From a virus: a stretch of DNA of 32,017 nt. The notes under the pieces were generated by a model. The model ran no database searches, was not told the DNA's origin, and saw only the letters and a program-made list of their open reading frames with translations. The position numbers and the translations under genes were made by a program. The first letter of the stretch is position 1; every line of letters starts with the position of its first letter. The stretch spans positions 1 through 32,017 of IMG/VR virus record IMGVR_UViG_3300028800_000238; one strand, 5' to 3'. Of this stretch, positions 7,435 to 12,565 are shown piece after piece.

Positions 7435-7627
7435 GCACCACGCGATGACGCCCGCCGAGCAGGAGATCTTCACCGGGCTGCTGCTGCGGCTGTGCAGGGG
7501 CGTGGCCGCCCGCCTCGGGCATGACCCGGATGACCCGGCAGTAGAGCAGGCGGTAATAGCGGAGATGCGCACCGGGTACGACTGGCTGGTCACCGAGCAG
7601 ATCGGGCTGAAGGAGGCGGGCAGGTGA
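7427..7627 (+). CDS. hypothetical protein, 66 aa
   Basis: GTG at 7427 is chosen because GGTGGAG lies 7 bases upstream; ATG 7445 is an alternative. It encodes a short amphipathic helical protein: 'EQEIFTGLLLRLCRGVAARL', then 'VEQAVIAEMRTGYDWLV'. Its stop overlaps the GTG of the broken phosphoesterase gene. No family recognised. Confidence 0.5.
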   Translation: MPEHHAMTPAEQEIFTGLLLRLCRGVAARLGHDPDDPAVEQAVIAEMRTGYDWLVTEQIGLKEAGR

Positions 7628-8123
7628 CGATCACCGATCAGGCGCTCGGCGGCGGCACGATCACCGCGCAGTTGGCGAACCGGGGTTTACGAGCTGAACG
7701 CGCGCTCGGGCATGATCTCCCTTGACCTGCCGGACGGCATCATCACCCCGGTCCCGGGCGGCGTGACCGATACGCTGCACATCACCGTCGTTTACCTCGG
7801 CCCGGACGTGGACCGCGTCAGTACCGGGCCCGCTTAACGGGATGGTCGGCGGCATCGGCACCTTCCCGCCCTCAGGCGGCAGCGACGGGAAGGTCCCCGT
7901 GTGGGCCGGGGTGATACTGCCCGGCGCGGAACGGCTCCGCTCGGCACTGGAAGACCTGTCAGCGAGCGAGCACAAGGACTGGCACCCGCACGTGACGGTA
8001 ACGTACGCGGACCCCGGTGACCCGCTGCCGCCTCCCGTCCCGTCGATGCAGGTCTCACTCAGTCACCTGTCGGTGCACCGGGGTGACGATGAGGTGATGC
8101 GGTACCCGATCGGGGGCGCTTAG
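7624..8123 (+). pseudogene. 2H phosphoesterase (2'-5' RNA ligase / LigT-like), broken by two +1 frameshifts
   Basis: Three frames joined in order give one ~166-residue protein. Frame A runs from GTG 7624 to a stop at 7723; frame B is open from about 7682 to TAA 7835; frame C runs from about 7830 to TAG 8121. The joined protein has both H-x-T/S motifs of the 2H superfamily: 'LHITVVYLG' in frame B and 'HPHVTVTYA' in frame C, with 'SLDLPDGIITP' before the first. These enzymes open 2',3'-cyclic phosphates or 2'-5' linkages in RNA. Each junction is repaired by removing a single G from a G run (7682-7685 and 7826-7828). Either the gene is decayed or the assembly carries extra bases. It overlaps the upstream stop (GTGA), so it belongs to the same operon. 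Confidence 0.75.
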
Positions 8124-8141
8124 GCCGGTAGGGTGCCCGTC

Positions 8142-8558
8142 ATGAGCGGCGATATCGAGCGGCGAGGCGAGGATGGGCCCGCGACCGTGTTCCGGCCGGG
8201 AAACTGGGACGGCGGACGCCCGGGCGGTCACGGCTACTCCGCAGGACGTCAAGCCGGATCACTTGACCCTGAGTGGGTGATGGCAGGCGTTGACGTCCCG
8301 GCGGGCAAGCGCCTTTACGCGTCCCGGGACCTGAAGGGCAGTGCGTTCGCGGTGGCCGCGCAAGAGCACAGCTACACGGCGGACGGCTGGCACCTCACCA
8401 CCACGATGCAGCGGATGCTGGTCATCACCAAGCCCACCTACGGGGAGTGCCTTGCCGAGCTGATGAGCATCTGGCAGAACTGGGACAACGAGGGGCGGGA
8501 ACTGCCTGCGGCCCGCACGGGTAACGGACGGGCAATCTCGCGACCCGCCGGCGCGTAA
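8142..8558 (+). CDS. hypothetical protein, 138 aa
   Basis: ATG 8142 has GTAGGG 8 bases upstream and is preferred over GTG 8133. The N-terminal ~45 residues are Gly/Arg-rich and polar; the rest is globular ('GVDVPAGKRLYASRDLKG', 'WHLTTTMQRMLVITKPTYG', ending in a helix 'CLAELMSIWQNWD'). It is the last gene before a non-coding stretch with RNA signals. No family recognised. Confidence 0.55.
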   Translation: MSGDIERRGEDGPATVFRPGNWDGGRPGGHGYSAGRQAGSLDPEWVMAGVDVPAGKRLYASRDLKGSAFAVAAQEHSYTADGWHLTTTMQRMLVITKPTYGECLAELMSIWQNWDNEGRELPAARTGNGRAISRPAGA

Positions 8559-8578
8559 ATCCGGAGGCGTTCCCCGGT

Positions 8579-8592
8579 CGATGCGCTACGGT
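8579..8592 (+). promoter_or_regulatory. promoter-like motif with TACGGT -10 box
   Basis: The 14-mer CGATGCGCTACGGT contains an actinobacterial-style -10 box TACGGT at 8587-8592. It matches the 14-mer upstream of the Y RNAs (9208-9221) at 11 of 14 positions. No convincing -35 is visible at 17-18 bases. Transcription would start near 8599, just before a hairpin. Confidence 0.4.
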
Positions 8593-8598
8593 GGAGGC

Positions 8599-8692
8599 AG
8601 TTCAAGCCACTTCCCGGTGCGAATACCTGGCTTAGCTAGACCTGATCTCGGGACGGCGGCACTTTCGGGTGCTGCCGTTTTCTCGTCCCGAG
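8599..8692 (+). ncRNA. candidate structured leader or small RNA upstream of HNH gene
   Basis: The non-coding stretch holds two hairpins. Hairpin one pairs AAGCCA 8604-8609 with TGGCTT 8628-8633 and inside it GGT with ACC around loop GCGAAT. Hairpin two pairs GCGGCAC 8656-8662 with GTGCTGC 8669-8675 and is followed by TTTTCT, like an intrinsic terminator. An outer stem CTCGGGACG 8647-8655 / CGTCCCGAG 8684-8692 can enclose it and covers the start of the GAGAGG ribosome site of the next gene. So this may be an ~85-nt terminated RNA, or a leader that represses the HNH gene. Structure is seen; function is inferred. Confidence 0.4.
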
Positions 8693-8701
8693 AGGCGCGC
8701 T

Positions 8702-9187
8702 GTGCGCACGGTCGAAGAACGGTTCTGGTCAAAGGTCGCCATCGGCGATCCGGATGAATGCTGGGAATGGCAGCGGAGCCGCAGGGGCGGCGGGTACGGG
8801 CAGTTCAGGATCGCGCCGGACCAGTCCCCGCAGCGGGCCTCGCGGGTAGCGTGGGCGCTTGCCTCCGGCCCGGTTCCTGACGGTCTGTGGGTGCTCCACC
8901 GCTGCGACAACCCGCCGTGCTGTAACCCGGCTCACCTGTTCCTCGGCGACCGTGCCGCCAATGTCGCGGACATGGTAGCCAAGGGCCGCGCCGCGGTGCA
9001 TCGTCCGGCAGACGTGGCGCGGCTCGTTAAGGCGGTGCGGCGGCTCACTGACGATGAGATCCGGCTGGCCAGGAAGCTGCACGAGGGCGGCGAGTCGTGC
9101 CGCTCGATCGGCCGGCGGCTCCACGTCGCGCACACCACGATCAGCCGCCTAGTCAACGGGACGCACTGGCGGGGACACGCCGCATAA
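8702..9187 (+). CDS. HNH homing endonuclease with C-terminal helix-turn-helix
   Basis: GTG 8702 has GAGAGG 6 bases upstream. The N-terminus 'VEERFWSKV' and 'DECWEWQRSRR' is the usual opening of this phage HNH family. The core is 'LWVLHRCDNPPCCNPAHLF', then 'NVADMVAKGRAA', giving the His-Cys-Asn zinc/metal centre. Residues 115-158 form a helix-turn-helix ('LTDDEIRLARKLHEGG' to 'HTTISRLVNGTHW') that binds the target. Length (161 aa) is typical. It sits alone between structured RNA elements, 46 bp before the Y RNA cluster, and has a leader hairpin overlapping its ribosome site. Target unknown. Confidence 0.88.
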   Translation: MRTVEERFWSKVAIGDPDECWEWQRSRRGGGYGQFRIAPDQSPQRASRVAWALASGPVPDGLWVLHRCDNPPCCNPAHLFLGDRAANVADMVAKGRAAVHRPADVARLVKAVRRLTDDEIRLARKLHEGGESCRSIGRRLHVAHTTISRLVNGTHWRGHAA

Positions 9188-9207
9188 GCGGATGCCTCAT
9201 GCCGGGG

Positions 9208-9221
9208 CGATCCGGTACGCT
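9208..9221 (+). promoter_or_regulatory. putative promoter of the Y RNA - Ro60 unit
   Basis: CGATCCGGTACGCT ends in the -10-like box TACGCT (9216-9221). The start would fall near 9228-9231, immediately before the first paired base of Y RNA 1. It shares 11 of 14 positions with the motif at 8579-8592. The -35 region is not recognisable, so it may depend on a phage or alternative sigma factor. Confidence 0.45.
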
Positions 9222-9233
9222 CCATAGCAGCAC

Positions 9234-9306
9234 CTCTCCCGAAGTGCAGGCTGCGGTTCCTTCTCATGCTTCGAAAAGACCCGCCGCCGATCCGTTGTCG
9301 GGAGGG
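9234..9306 (+). ncRNA. Y RNA 1 (short form, Ro60-binding)
   Basis: Closing stem 9234-9242 pairs with 9298-9306 (CTCCCGA with TCGGGAG plus two outer pairs). It is followed by the conserved-looking 5' strand GAAGTGCAGG and 3' strand CGTTGTCGGG around an internal loop, the layout of Ro-binding Y RNA stems. A second stem GGCTGCGG 9249-9256 pairs with CCGCCGCC 9281-9288 with one U-C mismatch. The loop is 24 nt and pyrimidine-rich. The same two sequence blocks recur in Y RNA 2 at 9328-9341 and 9454-9463. It lies just upstream of the Ro60 gene, as bacterial Y RNAs do. There is no tRNA-like domain in this copy. Confidence 0.75.
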
Positions 9307-9310
9307 ATCA

Positions 9311-9480
9311 ACTTTCATGACGGCGTGCCCGAAGTGCAGGCATCGGCTACTTCAATGGGAACTGAGGGTTGCGGGTTCAAATCCCGCCCGGACGGCCAGG
9401 CCGCCCGGTGGCGCAATCTGGTAGCGCATCAGTACGAAACGCCGGAGCTGACTCGTTGTCGGGCACGCCAGTCATGAAGT
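9311..9480 (+). ncRNA. Y RNA 2, YrlA-like, with a circularly permuted tRNA domain
   Basis: A closing stem joins the ends: GGCGTGCCCGA 9322-9332 with TCGGGCACGCC 9459-9469, extended by CATGAC 9316-9321 with GTCATG 9471-9476 past one bulged A. The Ro-site blocks GAAGTGCAGG and CGTTGTCGGG flank it. Inside, P2 9343-9347/9441-9445 leads to a tRNA in permuted order: anticodon-type stem ACTGA 9361-9365 / TCAGT 9429-9433 (5 bp); variable loop GGGTT; T arm GCGGGTTCAAATCCCGC 9371-9387; acceptor CCGGACG 9388-9394 with CGCCCGG 9402-9408 (one A-C mismatch); capping loop containing G-CCA; U at position-8 equivalent (9409); D arm 9411-9427 with loop AATCTGGTA holding the GG; one base (A9428) before the anticodon stem. 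All spacings match canonical tRNA. Known YrlA RNAs mimic tRNA this way. Only 4 nt separate it from Y RNA 1. Confidence 0.85.
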
Positions 9481-9489
9481 GAGGCCCTC

Positions 9490-9505
9490 CCCCTGCCGTC
9501 AGGGG
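9490..9505 (+). promoter_or_regulatory. hairpin covering the Ro60 ribosome site
   Basis: CCCCTG 9490-9495 pairs with CAGGGG 9500-9505 around CCGT. The 3' arm contains the AGGGG that serves as Shine-Dalgarno for ATG 9511. It could mask translation or act as a weak end for the Y RNA transcript; no U run follows, so a terminator is unlikely. Confidence 0.45.
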
Positions 9506-9510
9506 TTGAG

Positions 9511-11178
9511 ATGAGCAAGAACAACCGGGGAACTGTCCGCCCGGCCGTGGCAAGCCCGGTCGCCACCGAGGAACGCCCGTCGGGAACCACCGCGCTCGGC
9601 GCCCCGGGGTACGCGCGGGACCTCCAGTCGGAACTGTTCCTCCTGGCAGTGTGCAACCTGCCCGGCGAGAAGGCATTCCATGAGGGCACCGACGCGCGGG
9701 TGCTCCGCTTCCGCGACCTGGTGCGCGAGGCGTCTGTGACCGTCCCGGACTGGACCGCCGCCCTGCTGCCGTACCTGCGCGGCCCCGGTAACCTGCGGCT
9801 CGCCCCCGTGGAGGCGGCAGCCGAGTACGCGTGGGCACGCCGCGACGAGGCGGGAACGGGCCGCGAGGTGAGCAACCCGCCGTCAGTGACGGTGCGGAAG
9901 GTCGTTGACTCGGTGCTCCAGCGCGCCGACGAGCCGGGTGAGGTCATCGCCTACTGGCTGGCCCGCTACGGGCGGAAGATGCCGATCGGCTTCAAGCGCG
10001 GCGTCGCCGACGCGGTGCTTCGCCTCTACACGGAATGGTCGCTGCTCAAGTGGGATACCCGTGAGGCCGCGGTGCGGTTCGGCGACGTGATCGAGCTGGT
10101 TCAGCCCCGCTACACCGGGAGCACGTACGGTACCTGGCGGGATGACCTGTACAGGTACGCGATCGAGCGGCGCCACAACCGGGACAACCCGATCCCGGAG
10201 CCGCTGGCGATGATCCGGGCGAACGCGGCGCTGAACGCGGCGGCGGCCACCGACCCGAGGGTGCTGCTCGACACCGACCGTCTGCGGGCGGCCGGGATGA
10301 CATGGCAGAACGTGCTGTCCATGGCCGGGGACAAGGTCGACAAGGGAAAGCTGTGGTCAGTGCTCGCCCCGCTCATGGGATACGACGCGCTCCGGAAGAA
10401 CCTCCGCAACTTCGACCAGGCAGGCATGCCCGATGACGTCGCCGCCGTGGTCGCCGCGCGGCTGTGCGACCCGGAGCAGGTGGCGAAGTCCCGCCAGTTT
10501 CCGTTCCGGTTCCTCTCGGCGTACCGGGCGGCCCCGTCGCTGCGCTGGGCGTACCCGCTGGAGAAGGCGCTGAACGCCTCCCTGTCGAGCGTCCCGGCGC
10601 TCAAGGGCCGCACCCTCGTGCTCGTGGACCGCTCGCCGTCGATGTGGGACCAGAAGTTCAGCGAGCACTCTGACATGCCGTGGGCTGATGCTGCGGCCCT
10701 GTTCGGCGCGGCGGTCGCGCTGCGGGCCGAGAGCGCGGACCTCGTGGAGTTCTGGGGGATGTCACGACCGGTGCCGTTCCGGGCCGGGGACTCGGTGCTG
10801 AAGCTCACAGAGCGGTTCAGCTACCAGCCCGCGCCGGGCGGGACCGATATTCCCTCAGCGGTCCGCGCGCACCTGCACCCGCATCACACGCGGGCGGTCA
10901 TCGTCACCGACGAGCAGACGCAGGCCGGCTACCTGCCGTCGAATATGCACTACCAGCACGGCGGGATGCCCCCGACGCTGATCGACGACCTGGTGCCGAA
11001 GACGGTGCCGCTGTACATGTGGAACTTCGGCGGTTACTCCCGCGGTGCGGCGCCGTCCGGGACGGGAAACCGGGTTACGCTCGGCGGACTGTCGGATTCC
11101 GCCTTCAGGCTTATCCCCATGCTTGAGGCTGGACGTGACTCCAGGTGGGATGACCTGTTCGGGGGCACTGCGGACTAG
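9511..11178 (+). CDS. rsr: Ro60/Rsr TROVE-domain RNA-binding protein
   Basis: At 555 aa it is close to known Ro60/Rsr proteins (about 530-540). Residues 35-360 are the helical TROVE (HEAT-repeat ring) region: 'YARDLQSELFLLAVCNLPG' opens it, with 'YWLARYGRKMPIGFKRGVAD' at the RNA-binding face. Residues 367-555 form a von Willebrand A domain with a complete metal site: D373-x-S375-x-S377 in 'VDRSPSM', T445 in 'GGTDIPSA', D467 in 'VIVTDEQT'. Ro60 binds misfolded RNA ends in its ring and Y RNA on its outer surface; in bacteria Y RNA links it to nucleases such as PNPase. Two Y RNAs lie directly upstream, apparently in the same transcript, and a strong terminator follows. The start has AGGGG 6 bases upstream inside a hairpin. 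The protein is intact, so the RNP is probably functional. Confidence 0.92.
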   Translation: MSKNNRGTVRPAVASPVATEERPSGTTALGAPGYARDLQSELFLLAVCNLPGEKAFHEGTDARVLRFRDLVREASVTVPDWTAALLPYLRGPGNLRLAPVEAAAEYAWARRDEAGTGREVSNPPSVTVRKVVDSVLQRADEPGEVIAYWLARYGRKMPIGFKRGVADAVLRLYTEWSLLKWDTREAAVRFGDVIELVQPRYTGSTYGTWRDDLYRYAIERRHNRDNPIPEPLAMIRANAALNAAAATDPRVLLDTDRLRAAGMTWQNVLSMAGDKVDKGKLWSVLAPLMGYDALRKNLRNFDQAGMPDDVAAVVAARLCDPEQVAKSRQFPFRFLSAYRAAPSLRWAYPLEKALNASLSSVPALKGRTLVLVDRSPSMWDQKFSEHSDMPWADAAALFGAAVALRAESADLVEFWGMSRPVPFRAGDSVLKLTERFSYQPAPGGTDIPSAVRAHLHPHHTRAVIVTDEQTQAGYLPSNMHYQHGGMPPTLIDDLVPKTVPLYMWNFGGYSRGAAPSGTGNRVTLGGLSDSAFRLIPMLEAGRDSRWDDLFGGTAD

Positions 11179-11191
11179 TTCCGGGCGAAGC

Positions 11192-11233
11192 AGAGCCCCG
11201 GATGCCAGCGCTGGCATCCGGGGCTCTCGCGTT
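11192..11233 (+). terminator. strong bidirectional-type terminator after Ro60
   Basis: A perfect 36-base palindrome (18+18, arms 11192-11209 and 11210-11227), followed by CGCGTTTT. It begins 14 bases after the Ro60 stop and separates the RNA cassette from the head operon. Confidence 0.8.
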
Positions 11234-11237
11234 TTAC

Positions 11238-11280
11238 GGGACTGGGGCACTTGACAGGGCTGCTGACGGTGCCCCAGCCC
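11238..11280 (+). promoter_or_regulatory. second GC-rich hairpin in the intergenic region
   Basis: GGG 11238-11240 and CTGGGGCAC 11242-11250 pair with GTGCCCCAG 11269-11277 and CCC 11278-11280, with one bulged A and an 18-nt loop that contains TTGACA. No U run follows. It could be a backup terminator or a protein or RNA binding site. TTGACA has no -10 at the right distance. Confidence 0.4.
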
Positions 11281-11306
11281 TGCGGAAATAACCCTAGCGA
11301 AACTCG

Positions 11307-11356
11307 CGTGCACGTGCATTCGCCTCGTGCACCTGCACGTGCACGTGGTGTAGGCT
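11307..11356 (+). promoter_or_regulatory. operator-like inverted repeat with promoter for the head operon
   Basis: CGTGCACGTGCA 11307-11318 and TGCACGTGCACG 11334-11345 are perfect inverted 12-mers 15 bases apart, with a further GTGCAC in between. A TAGGCT -10 box (11351-11356) lies 5 bases downstream; the -35 position falls in the repeat (GTGCAC). A repressor or activator on the palindrome would control the genes from 11398 on. It is the largest non-coding gap in this part of the head region. Confidence 0.5.
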
Positions 11357-11397
11357 GCCGTTTCAGGACAGTGGGCTGCTGACCGGGGAAAGGAACC

Positions 11398-12564
11398 GTG
11401 TCGGCGTCCCTTGATCTGGCAGCGCCCAAGCTCGGCAGCGGTGCCCGGTTCAAGAAGCTGTCCACCACCCTCGCCGCCCGGGGCGCGAGCAACCCCGACG
11501 GCCTCGCGGCTTTCATCGGCCGCAAGCGCTACGGCGCCAGGGGCATGGGCCGCCTCTCCGCCGGCAAGAGCCTCGCCAACGACGACCTGGGCATCTACCT
11601 CGCTGACGGCCCGCAGCCGTACCACCGGGACCCGGACGAGAACGTCCGGTGCCCCTCCTGCCAGAAGTACAACGACACCGACGCCCGTTACTGCGACCAG
11701 TGCGGGGCGAAGCTTCCCGCCTCCGCGTTCGCGGACCTGTCGAACGCCTACGGCCTCGCCGCAGACGACAGCACCATGACCTGCCCCGCATGCGGGCACA
11801 AGGGCACGGCCGGGGAGTTCGGCCCCCGCAGCCCGTCGGGCACTAGTGACGGCCCGTCAGGCAGCCTCCGCACCCCGTCCCCCTCTACCGGCGGCGTCCG
11901 CTCCGGCGTGCCCCTGACGGTCCGCGGCGGCAGTGCCCGCGCCCTCGCCAACAGCACCCGTGACGCCCTTGAGCTGGCCGCAGGCACCCGGACAGCCCGT
12001 CCCGCCGTCTCCGGCCCCTACGACGTCGGGGTGAAGCGCGGAGGGGTCCTCTACCACCGCCGGGGTGGCAACGAGATCGGCCAGGTCAGGAAGAACGACG
12101 ACGGCACCTGGACGGCCGTCGTCGCCGGGAAGCCGCTTGCCGCGCACCAGCACCAGCGGGCCGCCCTCATGGAAGCGGTGGGGACGTACAACGCCGCCGT
12201 CCACGCCGGGACAGCCCGCCGGGACGCCCCCCTGCAGCCGCCCCCGCAGCAGACGGAGCTGATGGCCGAGTACGGCATCCCCGCGATGCGGTCCGCAGCT
12301 TTCGCGAACACCACCCCGGTCACCAGCTCAGGCGCGGGCCCCCGGATGACCACGGCGGCCAGCAGTTCGGGGAAGTTCGACCCGGACAAGGACGGCGATG
12401 ACGACTCCAGCGCCTCCGGTGACACCGACAAGGACGCGGCCGGGGGACTGAGCCCGAAGGCCCTGGCGATCTACAAGAAGCTGAAGGCGAAGGGGTTCCC
12501 CACGGCACGGGCACTGGCGTTCGCGAAGAACAGCGAGAAGTTCGGCAAGCCGGCGGCCGCCTGA
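11398..12564 (+). CDS. zinc-ribbon minor head protein, 388 aa
   Basis: GTG start with AAAGGA upstream. The N-terminus 'LGSGARFKKLSTTLAARGAS' and 'LAAFIGRKRYG' is a pattern I associate with actinophage proteins encoded just before the capsid protease. Two zinc sites follow: C85-x2-C88...C99-x2-C102 ('CPSCQKYNDTDARYC', 'DQCG') and 'CPACGHKG' near residue 128. The middle is Ser/Gly/Pro-rich; residues 205-260 form a small domain around 'GVLYHRRGGNEIGQV'. The C-terminus ends in 'ALAIYKKLKAKGFPTARALA', a helix common in such proteins. First gene after the operator region; next ATG follows its stop by 1 base. Head association is inferred from context. Confidence 0.6.
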   Translation: MSASLDLAAPKLGSGARFKKLSTTLAARGASNPDGLAAFIGRKRYGARGMGRLSAGKSLANDDLGIYLADGPQPYHRDPDENVRCPSCQKYNDTDARYCDQCGAKLPASAFADLSNAYGLAADDSTMTCPACGHKGTAGEFGPRSPSGTSDGPSGSLRTPSPSTGGVRSGVPLTVRGGSARALANSTRDALELAAGTRTARPAVSGPYDVGVKRGGVLYHRRGGNEIGQVRKNDDGTWTAVVAGKPLAAHQHQRAALMEAVGTYNAAVHAGTARRDAPLQPPPQQTELMAEYGIPAMRSAAFANTTPVTSSGAGPRMTTAASSSGKFDPDKDGDDDSSASGDTDKDAAGGLSPKALAIYKKLKAKGFPTARALAFAKNSEKFGKPAAA

Positions 12565-12565
12565 G

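Noticed and set aside
8604-8633. Riboswitch or HEARO/omega RNA upstream of HNH
   Set aside because: Too short and without the known conserved cores; the downstream protein is a small phage HNH enzyme without a RuvC domain.
9371-9427. Ordinary tRNA gene
   Set aside because: T arm comes before D arm on the same strand, so it cannot be a normal tRNA; the Ro-stem blocks on both sides identify it as a Y RNA.
11251-11256. TTGACA as a -35 box
   Set aside because: No -10 at 16-19 bases; it lies in the loop of a hairpin.
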